DNA from: Xenoacremonium recifei | Lineage: Eukaryota > Ascomycota > Sordariomycetes > Hypocreales > Nectriaceae | Length of the DNA stretch: 64,000 nt | Assembly (NCBI GenBank): GCA_012184525.1 | Contig: WOFQ01000067.1 | Location: 1 to 64,000, forward strand | Direction of reading: 5' to 3' | Shown: piece by piece, positions 12,240-23,243 of the stretch | Layout of the letters: every line of letters starts with the position of its first letter | Position numbering within the stretch: the stretch's first letter is position 1 | Position numbers and translations under genes: made by a program | The notes under the pieces: model-generated | Told to the model about the DNA's origin: nothing | What the model saw: the letters and a program-made list of their open reading frames with translations, nothing else | Database searches by the model: none

Positions 12240-15200
12240 AAGACAGAGGAGGAAACAAATAAGATGAGCATCTGGCGCATAGGCTTATGGTATGGAACTG
12301 GACTTGACTTGGAGAGACGGCCCATGCCCACGACTACGACTAGAGCAGGGACAAAAGCCACGAGGAAGAGGCTGCTAGACGAGTTCCAGGTCGGCGTTGT
12401 ACACTAACTAGATGAATGATCGATCAATGGGCGAAGAGCATTTACCGAGACGGGTGTAACATGAACGTGAGGCCGGCGATGAAGACGAGATATGGTGTCT
12501 CCAGTCCGACCTTGTGCCACCAATTGTTATCCAACTAATCCTCAGAATTAAAACAAGATGCCAGACTGATAAAACCCGTCAGGTGATATTAAACACAATC
12601 GCTTCTGGCGGCTGTCAACGGCCCTCGACTCCAGTGTCAGAGGCGCAGCGGCCCGCCGTGATCCTTCGGGCATGCTTATAATCCACGCCGGTGAGGCGAA
12701 ACCCAGTCAGATGGAAGAGCAGAAGAAGCAAAAAAGAAGCCCACTGTAGATTAGATTGGCCAGAAAACGAGGCCTGCCGCTACAGAACTGAAGAGCGGTG
12801 AGACGTGAGGCTGCATGTCTAGCGAGTTCGAGGCTTGCAGGGTGGCCAGGGTGAGATGAGAGCGAATCGGAGGGGCCTGGTTAAGGGTATCGGGGATAAT
12901 CTCAAGCGAGCATACAAACCGGTACATCAAGGACACGAGAAGGAGAATGAAAACTTGTTAAGGAGATGCATTAGCTGGGCCTGATGGTGGGCGGGGAGAT
13001 GCGAACACGGAGCCGACGCTCTTCGGCTCGAGCCGCTGGACCAGAGCCAAGTGTAAGCGGTGAGGCCATTCCGAAACAAATGCCTATATCCAGCCAGCCA
13101 GCCAAAAGCAAAACCAGGCCCGGGCTCGAGGTAGGCAGACGAAGAAGAACTGGGAATCCGGGCACGTGTGGGTGGCGAAGAGCCGGAGCGGAGCGTGATG
13201 GAGATGCAGGAAGAGATTGGACGAGGCTGACTGACGCAGCTCAAGGATCGCCATGTCTGACATGTCGAGGACTGCTCACGTGGACACGGAAGATCTGGGG
13301 CATGCCTGTTTGCGTGCTTCGAACCAAGCGTTTGAGAAGAGGACTGATCTAGATGGGCATATGTCAGAGGCAGAGGCCGCGAAGCTTATCGCGATGCCGG
13401 CCAAGGTTGGGGGCTCCATCCAGAGGTCGATCAGTGCGACTATCCGCAGAAAGGTTATCAACTGTCGCCATGTCGAGGGAAGATGGACGCAATGGTGCAA
13501 TGTGAGTTTTGTACAGCTACATCATCGGGCCTATTCGCCATCAAGGAGCTGAGAGGCGTCTGGGCGGTGATGTATGTGTATATGTCGAGACTCGAGATAT
13601 AGCAGGCAGACAGGCAGGCAGCACAGAAGCAGCTATCGATCTGTCTGTCTTACGACGGACCGCCCACGTGCGAGGGCTCTTGGCCCTATGAGGCTGTCGC
13701 AGGGCAATGCGCTGGAATCGTCGGTCTGAGGTGAGAAGGGAGTGCGTTGCTGTAGCTGGTACCTGGAGGATGGCATAGCATATGCGGTGGGGGCCAGAGA
13801 GCGAGATATGTACAGTACTTACTGGCGTCCAATCCGCTGCTGATCCAAGCTGCGTGCCTCGTGCGTGGGCGCTGCGTGCGTCAGTGCCTATCACAAACAG
13901 CACCTGCAGCAGGGTCTGGTCGCTCTTTCCTGGGCTGGGCGCGGACTGACACTGACCTCATCCCTCCTCCTCCCCTGAGGTGGGCATTGCTGGCGTCTCT
14001 ATCTAGTATTTCTTCCCTCTCCACCAACTTTCGCATCGCCTCTCTTTCACCCTCCTAGTTTTACCCTCCTCCCGTCTCGATTTCCGCCCTCTTGCTCTGC
14101 TCTGCGCTGCTCTGCTCTGCGCCTTTGTTTGCTTGTTTGCTGTTGCGACTTGTCGTCCCAACGGAAGCCAGGCCGTTTTCGTCGACCGACGCCGCATCGC
14201 CCGTCCCGAAGCTCGATCCTAGCGGTTGGCGCTTATTTGAGCTCGCTCCAGCTCTCCACCGATCACACACACACACGCACGCACACGCAAACACGAAACC
14301 TGATACTGTTGCTGCTGCGCCGTCGACGAGACTCGGGAGGTGGTTGCATTTTCTCCTTCCTCGACTGCTTACCTCGATTTCCCGGGGGCCTCGCTTTCTA
14401 CCGTCACCATCTCGTCAGGTTGCATCGACGGCCCGTCCCATAGAGCGAACGAGTGAGCAAAGGGCAAAAGACCCTTGGAATCGGGACTGGACTGCTCTGC
14501 CATCATCGGTCGCTACTCTGTACCTTACCCTGATCGCCGACTGGTGATACTGCTCGTGCTGCCCGTCTCTTTCGAGACCCGAGCGTTGGTTGCGTCCGTG
14601 TGCAACCTCTTAATCTCCTAGGTGAGTAGAGCGATCATTGTTCTCCTTTGTTGTTTGTTTGTTTGCTTGTTCCCTTCCTGCCCGCCCGCCTCGTTCTTTT
14701 GTGATGTAGTGACATCGCATCGCATCGCCTTGCATTGCATCCGGCATGCCATCATCCCACCGCTGCGCATACTGTGCACTTATCGCATCGCCTGGCTGGG
14801 GCTCTCAGGAGGGGCGTCTTATCATTATCTGCCCTGGGCTCCCCCTCCTTGACATGCCCCATGCCGTCATCGCTCCCTATCCCTTATCCATGCCGTGCCG
14901 TTTGCCTTGGATGGCGACCGAGACATGGTCCGTGACAGATGAAGTGATTCAGAGACGAGCAGACGAGCCAGAGCATGCATGAGATTGAGAAGAGGGAGAG
15001 TGTGCGTGCGTGCGAGAGACCAACAAGAACCAAACTCCCTACCCAAGTCGGCCAAGTCTATTCCACCACCCACCCCTCCACGATTCGACGCCGCAAGACG
15101 CCATTCCGTTCCCAGCCAACAAACTGCACATGGTTGTTCGTCATGATTTCCCCATGTTCGGCTTTCTTCTGCATTGCGTGTCATTGAATCCCATTTCCAT

Positions 15201-16442
15201 TTCACCGCCACAGAGGCAATGAGGCCTGCTCATACCAACGCCGCAAACATCCGCCCGCCCAGCGCTCGAGTGTTGCTGGTGTTTGCCGATCACCACCGCA
15301 GAGTCAACTCAGTATTTACCTCACCACCACTAGTCGCTGGTGCCCGCGAGAATAGCACCACTTGGCTGCCCGTGCAAGAGTCAGGGCCTAAAAACTCTCA
15401 CATCTCAGAAAGCCGCCCGTCGCTGGATGAGGCTTTATCCTTTATCCCCTTACACACCACAACTGCCCCCAAGGTCCAAGGCTACGGCCCACCCGCCAAT
15501 CACAGCCTCGCCAACTAACACTTGACTGAGTCGAGTCTCTCCTCCATGATCCATCCATCCATCCCGTCGCGTTCCCGTTCGTCCCCGGCGTTTGCCCATC
15601 CCGAGTTTTTGTCGGGGCGCTTGCTGTGTCGGCGCAGGCCCCGGCCAGCAAGCAAAAAGCCAAAGCCACTCCTCCACCGTTAGGTTGGCAGTCCCAAGAT
15701 CCAGGGTCCTGACTTGGCCTTCTGGTCCTTCCTTCAGTCCAGATTCTGCAGACCCCCTGCGGACAGATTTTCCCTCCTCTCCTCTCCTCTCCTCGCTCCT
15801 CTTCCTTCTTCCCCCAACTTCCCCCCACCCGCTGCTGCTCCGGATTGAGTACCGAACCACGATCGTGGGAATTGGATCAGCCTTCTAGACTCAGGGCCTG
15901 GACCTGATCTCTCTTGTGTCTGCTCCGCAGTTGGTTCTCCGGTGCAAAGTACGCTTTCGCCTCAACCTCCATCGTCCTGAGTGGCTGCGACTCCACTGAG
16001 GGGGCCGCCTTCAGTGTCTTGTCTTGTCTTGTCTATCTTGCCTGCCTTTGACTCTCACTCACGCACGCTCCCCCGCCACTCCTCTTGTCTCTCCTCTCTC
16101 TCTCTCCATCTGTCTCTGGCTCTTCTTCTGTCTCGCATCTCCCGAACCTCGCGCGGCCTCTTCCTGTCTTTGCTTTTTGCGGCGTCGCCTTTGTTTCTCT
16201 ATCGCCTCCGCCTCGTTGCTCGCTCGTCATCGCCTATTCCCGGTCTTCCGATTGCCCTGCGACTCGTGCCTCCGAGCTAATACCGTCCTGCTTCGCCCTC
16301 CTAGAAACACGATTCTCTTGACGACGACACTGCGCATTAAATACGATAAATAACGACCCGATACGATACCCAACACCCTATAATTTGTTCCGCTTGCTCG
16401 ATACCCTACCCAACTAGCCCTTGGTCGCGCGATAGCAATGAT
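12240..16442. other. 4.2-kb non-coding stretch and long leader of the PHO80-like gene
   Basis: No supportable gene. From about 13.9 kb on, the plus strand becomes CT-rich, with blocks near 13965-14110, 15770-15835 and 16010-16140, as in long fungal 5' leaders. A CA-type microsatellite lies near 14264-14300. A GTGAGT after CTCCTAG at about 14621 and several downstream CAG sites would allow a leader intron. Transcript evidence would be needed to place the start. Confidence 0.45.
14264..14300. repeat. CA-rich microsatellite
   Basis: A short run of alternating CA, interrupted by CGCA, lies in the presumed leader of the PHO80-like gene. It is a simple-sequence repeat with no coding role seen. Confidence 0.6.
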
Positions 16443-16455
16443 ATGGCCGCTGTGA
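16438..16455 (+). promoter_or_regulatory. Short upstream ORF overlapping the cyclin start codon
   Basis: The ATG at 16438 opens a five-codon frame (MIWPL) that stops at 16453-16455, inside the main coding region beginning at 16443. It is out of frame with the main ORF and has G at -3. A ribosome starting here would pass the main ATG before terminating, so it could dampen translation. The effect is inferred; the overlap is read directly. Confidence 0.5.
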
Positions 16456-18102
16456 TCGACGACTTTATTTCCGACTCCTCCCACTTCCATACCATGATAG
16501 CCAACCCATCCCTTCAACACCAACAGCATTCGCACAGCGCCGCCTCGTACCGCTCCGTCAGCCGCTCGCGACAGCACTCCTCGTCGTCGACGACGCCCCG
16601 CGCCCATCAGCGCCCCGAGCCCGCGACGGCCTCTTCCACAACGACTATCACGACGACCTGGCCGTCCGCGCCGGCGTCCGCGTCCGCGTCCGCATCCACA
16701 GGCGTGGCGGGGCATCATCCCCAGGCTCAGGCTCCGGCTCTGGCTCAGGCCCAGGCTCAGGCTCAGGCTACGGCCCACGTGTCGGGGTCAGGCGGCGCCT
16801 CGCGATTCCCCTCTCCGCCACCCTCATCCTCGCCTTCTGCTGCGACAGGTCCCTCCGTCGTCGATGATGGGAAGAGTGCGTCTATGGCATCTGTCGCGAG
16901 GGATCCCGTCCCCCTAGGTGAAGCCCACGCTCCGCGTCCCGGCCAGACCTCTACCACCAGCCGCCTCCATCAACAACAACAGCAGCCGTCGCCCGCCTCT
17001 GATGACTTCAAAATATCGAACCCGTCATATTCGCTGGCCGGCAGTTCGGAGGGCCCGTCACAGCCGCCCGCGCAGAAAGTCATACATATCCGCGACCTCG
17101 CGCATATTCAGAGTCTCGCCAATGCGGACCAGCTCGCCGGCACGGGCTCGGGCATCCTCAACGACCCTCCACTGCAGCAGATGAAGTACGAGATCAGCGG
17201 CATGCCCATTGGCGACATTATCGAGATGGTGGCCGCGCTGCTGACCAAGATCACTACCACCAACGATCTACAACACGATGCGATGCAGCGCAACGCAACG
17301 CACCAACAGCAGGCCAACCAGACCTCTGACTCCTCCGATGTTGCGTCCCTTAGCCACTCAGTACTGGCCTTCCATGGCAAGAATGTACCTGCCATCACTA
17401 TTCTCAGCTACCTGTCGCGAATACACAAGTATTGCCCTACGACGTACGAGGTTTTCCTCAGTCTGCTGGTATACTTTGACCGCATGACGGAGCGGGTGAA
17501 CGACATGGTGACGAAGAGCGAAGAGGCGCGGAGGAAGGCCAACGCCGAGGCTGCTGCTGCAACTGCCACCAGCACGCCCTCTACTGCGCCACCTGCGCAA
17601 CAAGATACTCATATGCGCGACGACGGTTCAAACTCCGACGAGAGCGACTCCGATCTCGCGGATGACGATGACGATGAAGAGATGGAGGACCAGTCGAGTA
17701 GACCGAGCGTTCAGAGTAGCTCAAGAGGCGCGTCAGCGGTGGAGCAGGGCCATCACGATCTGGTGGCCGCAACGTACTTTGTGGTTGACAGCTTTAACAT
17801 CCATCGCCTCATAATATCCGGGGTGACGTGCGCGAGCAAGTTCTTTTCCGACGTGTTTTACACCAACTCGAGATATGCCAAGGTAGGTTGTCTGTGAGAT
17901 TTTCGAAACTATTGCAGTGTTGACAATGGCCACATAGGTTGGTGGATTGCCACTGGTAGAACTGAACCACCTAGAGCTCCAGTTCTTGCTGCTCAACGAC
18001 TTCCGACTTGCTGTTCCTGTCGAAGACTTGGAGGCATATGCTACCATGCTCGTGGAATTTTACGCTCGAGAAGTAGTGGCGAAGAAATCAGCCAGCGACT
18101 AG
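16443..18102 (+). CDS. PHO80/PREG-like cyclin (Pho85-type CDK partner)
   Basis: Two exons (16443-17882, 17938-18102) give 534 residues. The first 240 or so are low complexity: Ser-rich, an Ala-Ser run near 80, an Ala-Gln run (QAQAPALAQAQAQAQAT) near 100, and a QQQQ tract. The cyclin core follows: GMPIGDIIEMVAALL, then SYLSRIHKYCPTTYEV, then HRLIISGVTCASKFFSDVF and YAKVGGLPLVELNHLELQFL. An insert of roughly 80 residues with a Glu/Asp block separates the two halves. The blocks match Pho80 of yeast and PREG of Neurospora, cyclins of Pho85-type kinases that keep the phosphate regulon off when phosphate is ample. Other Pho85 cyclins look similar, so the exact partner role is inferred. A later start at the Met near 16494 is possible. 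Confidence 0.82.
16670..16775 (+). repeat. In-frame coding minisatellites (GCGTCC and CAGGCT units)
   Basis: Two adjacent hexamer-type repeats lie within the cyclin N-terminal region. The GCGTCC units encode Ala-Ser and the CAGGCT units encode Gln-Ala. Because the unit is six bases, slippage keeps the frame and would only change tract length. Confidence 0.7.
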
Positions 18103-18945
18103 AGTAAATCTGGTACAGAAGCGACTATACAGGACTCGGATACTCCATGAAGCGTAAAGCTCAAGCAGCGCCGAGCCGCCATTACTAGGCACACATGTTT
18201 CGTCCGCATCTGACAACGCTGGACCGAGACGCAATAGTGCCTGTATTGGCTGCTTGGTGTGTTTTGGGGCCAGCGACGGAGTACGATCCTGGCCTCATTA
18301 ATCCAGACCGAGGACTGGGTAACTTTGTCAGGGAGGCAGTTGCGAGATCAACTATCGCTATCTCTGACAGAGCTAAGCTACTAAAGTCGATACGAGCTAG
18401 CTCGTTCGTCGAGGGGAACTGGAAGGCAGCGAAGAAGAATTGTATAACGGGGCTGATTAATCAAAGGTAGAGACGAGGGAAATTGAATTCGCGGCGCATG
18501 GTGAGCAGTGGGCTGCCAGGGAGCGCACGCGGGCATTGGTTAGACTCAAGGAAGCGAATCTAGGCAAGGCAAGCGACGGCAAAGATTCATGACATCAGGC
18601 GTTGGGCGTTGCTTAAGACGTATGCGTGCGAGTGCGTGGTCGGATGGAGGGAATCGTTTGGGACCAGAAAGACAAGATAGACTTGACCAATCAACAAGGA
18701 GCTTTGGTGATTGCTATAAGCTTTGCGTTGGATCCTCGTTGTGTGATATGATGGATGTGAATGTGCCTGTAGATTGAGAACTTGGTTGAATGAAGGATTT
18801 GTAACGTTGTAATTATAGTCTGACTGCTTAGGGATAAGGGGAATCACATTATCATGGGAGCACATATAATGGTCTGGCTAGAGCTTGACGCTGACATACG
18901 AAGAAAAAAAAAAAGAAAGAAGCAGAACCAAACTCATGAACATCG
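18103..18945. other. Convergent 3' flanks, no gene seen
   Basis: The interval lies between two convergent genes, the cyclin and the decarboxylase-like protein. It holds their 3' ends and an A-rich tract near 18903-18925. A 91-codon frame at 18195-18470 has no recognisable features, so I do not call it. Confidence 0.5.
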
Positions 18946-19792
18946 TCACAAGTCATCGGCCTCCCACTCATCCTCACACTCGCCAAACTTGATCTCAGCA
19001 TCCCTCATGACAAACCCAAACCGCCACCTCCCCCAGCTAGGCCAGAAGTTCTCCTGCTCGGACCCCTCTCCCTGCCGCATATCAAACCATCCAACACGAC
19101 ATGCCCGGCTCTTCTGCAGCGGAACAACACTACGCCAGAAGTCTGTGCCGGGGAGCTCGGGCGTGGCGCCGGCGGGAAGCGGCGGCTGGACAAGTGTGGT
19201 GGTGAAGCCCAGGAGAGGCATGGTGGCGGTGGTGAAGGGTAAGGCCGGGAGGTAAGGCGTGGGCTTGAAGGTGGTCGTGAAGAAGGGGGTCGAGGAGCCG
19301 TGGGGAGTGACGTTGATGGTGAGGGCGCCGGAGGGGAGGGTGGTGAAGGAGAAGGCGGCGAGGTGTTTGGGGATGTTCCAATCTGAAGAGTCAAGCGGAG
19401 GTCATTACCTATCTGATACTATAACTTCAGGAGGAGGGAGACTCACTCGAGCGGCCGTTGTAGCACGTCTCCTCCTGCGAGACGTAGATCCTCGTCACCC
19501 GCGGATTCTTCTTCACGACAGGCCTGCCCTTCTTGTCCTCCCTCTCCCACGCAAAATAACCCGGCACAAGAACGAGTTCGTCATATGGTCCGACAGGAGA
19601 CTTGGAGTAACGAATGATCTGGACCATGGCGAGCCCGCCCGCGGGCTTGGGATCGGCGAAGGCAGGCGAGGAGGCCTCGAGGGGGTCGTAGATGAGGTCG
19701 GGGGAGATGTCGGCGGGAGAGGCGAAGAAGGGGAGCAGGTAGACGTCGCCTTTGAGCGTCCAGGGGGGAGGGCAGGGGGCGATGGTGGACAT
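18946..19792 (-). CDS. Acetoacetate-decarboxylase-like beta-barrel protein
   Basis: Two exons (19792-19447, 19382-18946) give 260 residues. The protein starts APCPPPWTLKGDVYLLPFF, then has GGLAMVQIIRYSKSPVGPYDEL and VLVPGYFAWE followed by RVTRIYVSQEETCYNGR. This order (a hydrophobic strand, SPVGPYDEL, then a V-x-RIYVS strand) is what I know from fungal proteins carrying an acetoacetate-decarboxylase-like barrel. I cannot see the catalytic lysine of true acetoacetate decarboxylase with confidence, so no reaction is assigned. The C-terminus is acidic (CEDEWEADDL). The start is the only ATG consistent with the N-terminal block. Confidence 0.72.
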
Positions 19793-20326
19793 GGCGAGGG
19801 TTGGGAGAGGGTTGGGAGGAGAAAGGGGAGAGCGGTGGGAGAGATGAGACGGATACAGACGGAAGAAAATGAGGCTGGCGGTTGTACATTAGGTCTTATT
19901 AGCTCGGCAAGGTATCAATGTGCATTTGTGAGACACGGCACAGAGTAATACATACGAGGGGAGGGAGCCTAGTTACACTGTCAGCTCTTCAACCTGCAGA
20001 ACTCGTATAGCGCTTCAGTGGTGTTACTCTACAGCGAGCGACAACACTCTGTAGTTATCGTTAATTGTCGCATTGCCTGGGCTCTGTCAGATTGAAGCCC
20101 AAGGCCTCTGTGACTTGCGGTCTTTGAGGTTCGGCAGGTCGGTGGCTGAGCTAGAGCATCATCGCGCGTCTCTAGTGGCCTAGGCTTATGGCGGTTGGTT
20201 GAGGTGCTTTGTGTGAGGAGCTGACAACACTCGCTGTGTTTGGTCTTACATACTCTGTGCTCTGGGGTCAAGCAATGAGTGCAACGCTATGCTGACCAGT
20301 ACGGTATCCAGCTTATAGGGACGTCA
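19793..20326. other. Intergenic region, promoter side of the decarboxylase-like gene
   Basis: About 0.5 kb between the start of the decarboxylase-like gene (leftward) and the 3' end of the Zn2Cys6 regulator gene (also leftward). I see no gene or clear repeated motif. Confidence 0.45.
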
Positions 20327-22624
20327 TCATACTGGCGGTGGTGGTGGTGGTGGTTGTTGTTGTTGGTCCGGCATTGCCATCCCGCCCGGCATCCCCAGCG
20401 TATCCGAATCATACACCGTCAACAACTCCTGCCAGAAGTTCTCGTCGATCTGGTATCCCGCCCACTGGTTCAGGCCCAAATCTGGCGTCACCGGCCTAAA
20501 CGACGGCACTCCTGTATTTGTCACAGCCGCCGCATCATCCAGCGGCACGCCCTGCTCCGGCGGCGTGCGCGCAAGATACCACTGGCGAATCCAGCGCAAC
20601 TTGAAGCCATACTTCATAAACACACTACTCCCATCATCCAGCACGCGCCTCCTCCTCCCCGCCTCACGCGCGCATCGCTCCGCCTCCTCGAACTGCTCGC
20701 TCATGCGCCGCGCCAGGTCCGCAAAGTCGAGCTTTTTCCGCGCCAGCGCAGGCTCCCAGTCGGTGCTGGCCTCGAGCAGCACGAGGCGCGACGTCGTGAC
20801 TACGGCGAAGGCCAGCAGGCCGCTGCACGTGAAGGGCAGGGTGTGGATGGCGGCGGGCGGCGTGGCGAGCTGGGTGTCGAAGAAGGAGGAGGCGCATTGG
20901 AGGCATTTCCAGAGGGCTTCGGCGCGCTGGAAGGGTTCGGCGGCGAGGGCGTCGGTGTCGGCGAGGGAGGGGGCTTTCATGCTGATGACGGGTTCGTAGA
21001 GGCGCATGAGGAGGATGTGGTAGTGAGCCCAGAAGGTTGCTGCGAGGACGTCAGTCAGTCTTGGTAACTTTCATGTAAGTAAGTAAGTGGTGAGGTGGAG
21101 AGGACGGACGGTTCTGTCTGATCACCTCGGGCTGCATCTTGGCAAAGCTCTCCATCTCGCGACGGACACCGCTGATGGCCATGTCGAGCGGTGCGCGGAA
21201 CACGGGCTGGACGGGGTCTTGCGGCTCGGGCGTGGACGAGGGCATGATGCTATACACGCGATCGGCGATGTGCTGCATGCGGACCAGCGAGACGAGGTAC
21301 AGATCGGACTCGAACTCACGGCTGTCGGCAAGGGAGTCGCAGCATCGTCCGAGGTATGCGTTCCAGGAGAGTTTGCAGCCTCGGCGGAAGAGGGAGTAGA
21401 TGCTGGCTTTGTCAGCTCGATTGATCCTTACGTCGAGGCTCTGGAAGGGGCCAAGGTGAACAGTACAGGCATGAGATATGATGGTAACCTAGCACGGCTC
21501 GCTTCTCTTCCAGCGAGTGCGCAGAGCGTGAGCGTAGATTTGCCATCTTGTTGACACTTGACCAGGCGTCGCTGACAAGAGATCGAGGTGTAATGCCCAA
21601 TGAGCCCGGTGGACGATCAAGCTTCAGGTCAATAACAAGTGCCATAGCGAGTTGTAAGAGGTTTGTGGCTTGCATCTCGATATAGAAGTGGAAGTCATTC
21701 CTAAAGCGCACGATTACTATCCGAGTAAATAGGCGTAGATGGGGGATATAACGGCATACCATCCTAGATGCACAAGAATAGCTTGGAGGATATCTAGCCG
21801 TTTCTCCTGACGCACGACAATGTGCTCGGCGAGGTACTTCCTAAACCACCGCTTCGTCTCATGCTGCTGCGCCGCTGGCAACGGTGCTATAACCGACATG
21901 ATCGACCAGAACAGCACCTTCGCCTCAGTGTGTAGCTGGTGCGCCTTGACGTTTGCCGATATAGGCACAAATGGGAACTTCGGCTGGTACTGCTCGCGGT
22001 ACACGTTGAGATACTCATCCGCCTGTTCAATCGTCAGACGGAAGCCCGGCAGCAGTTCGAAGGCCGCGAAGTCCTCTGTGACATCGCTAGGCCGGGCATC
22101 GTTCAGCGTGATATCCTCGCCTGTGTATATGAGGGTTTGTGCTGCTGCTGCCTCTGGACTCTCCGGAGTCAGCGGCGAGGAGCCATTGAGAGCGATGCCC
22201 TTGTTGGCAGCGAGAAGGGAGACAAGCCCGTCAATCTTCTTCTCCAGCTGGGCCACGCGCCTGCCCCCGCTTGTGAGTTTCTTTACCTGGGTCATTAGGA
22301 AAGGGATAGGACTGACGTTGGCTTTCCGCGCCGTTTCCTCTGCGTCGGTTCTGGTACTTGACATGCAAGCTTCATGCGGGTGCATCTACCATCCGGGTCG
22401 CCGTGTTAGCATTGCTCCGTGCCCGGCGGACTGCCCGGTTCCGGCCTGAGGTGATGTTACCTTACGCAGGTGCTTTCTGGCCGGGAGGCTCCGGAGGCCG
22501 GCCACTGGCATTTCATCTTGAGCCGGGCGCAGTTGGAGCAGGCCCGCGTCTTCTGGCTTTGTTGTTCGGGCCGGGCGTTGTCGGCGGTCCGGCTGACGAA
22601 GAAGTCGTCTACCGCCGAAGCCAT
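20327..22624 (-). CDS. Zn2Cys6 fungal transcription factor with MHR domain
   Basis: Six exons (22624-22461, 22385-22317, 22260-21760, 21700-21467, 21402-21110, 21039-20327) give 657 residues. The Zn2Cys6 cluster at about 29-65 reads CSNCARLKMKC, a 13-residue loop, then CVRCTRMKLAC. Intron 1 falls inside the cluster. It is followed by basic KRRGKPT and a short coiled coil (RVAQLEKKIDGLVSLL). The fungal-specific regulatory region contains DEYLNVYREQYQPKFPFVPI and LVRMQHIADRVYSIM. The C-terminus ends in a Gln run and a Pro run (QQQQPPPPPPPV). It should be a nuclear DNA-binding regulator; its targets are unknown. Intron 4 uses the donor GTACTG and is the least certain splice. Its neighbours give no clear functional hint. 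Confidence 0.85.
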
Positions 22625-23243
22625 GGTGAAAAGCAGAGGTGAGATTTGAATGTGAAGTATAATAGACTTAATGAAATTTCAGTTGTTCCTTTGCTCTTTG
22701 TAAGATTGTGAGATTTGCAAACTGATCACTTCCGTGATGGCTTAGACGACTGCGTCAGGATGTATGGTGGAGGACCGGCAGACTCAAAGCAAGGAAATTC
22801 CAATTGTCATGAGTGCTCCGTGAGTGTAAAGTCCTCGGAGAAAACACGATACCGTAGCCTCCGTATGAGAAACAGGAGAGGTGCTGAACTGAGAGTGCAG
22901 AGGAGTGATGCGACGTCAATGTAGGCCATAATCGGGAGACCGGAGGATAAATTCAGCCCCGGACCGGTCAACATGCTGGAATGTAGGGCGTATGATTGGT
23001 TCAAGTAGACAAATCTGGATATCTCGGTATCGGACCGGCTATAAGACAATCCCCGAAGCACCGGTGAACTGCTGTTGTAGAGGCAGCCCGGAATTTGAAC
23101 GGATTTTATATTGGAGACAGGTTTACTCCGGAATCCCCCTTTGTTATATGGTTGTAAAACTTGATACACTCAGCGCTTCTTCTCTATGCATAGATGGTCT
23201 AAATGTTAATACTTGTATTATTTGTTCTCGTTTAATCACATCC
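22625..23243. promoter_or_regulatory. Promoter region of the 20.3-22.6 kb regulator with CGGACCGG repeats
   Basis: Upstream of the regulator gene, CGGACCGG occurs at 22960-22967 and 23031-23038, and GGACCGGC at 22772-22779. Overlapping CGG/CCG half-sites are typical targets of Zn2Cys6 proteins, so autoregulation is possible. Binding is inferred. The right end also holds the 3' flank of the oxidoreductase gene. Confidence 0.4.

Noticed and set aside
14374..14384. Copy of the CCGGGAAATCG element (inverted) in the cyclin leader
   Set aside because: Single copy far from the acid-sugar cluster; taken as a chance match, and noted as a limit on motif specificity.
18195..18470. 91-codon frame after the PHO80-like gene
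   Set aside because: Lies in the expected 3' region, no recognisable features.
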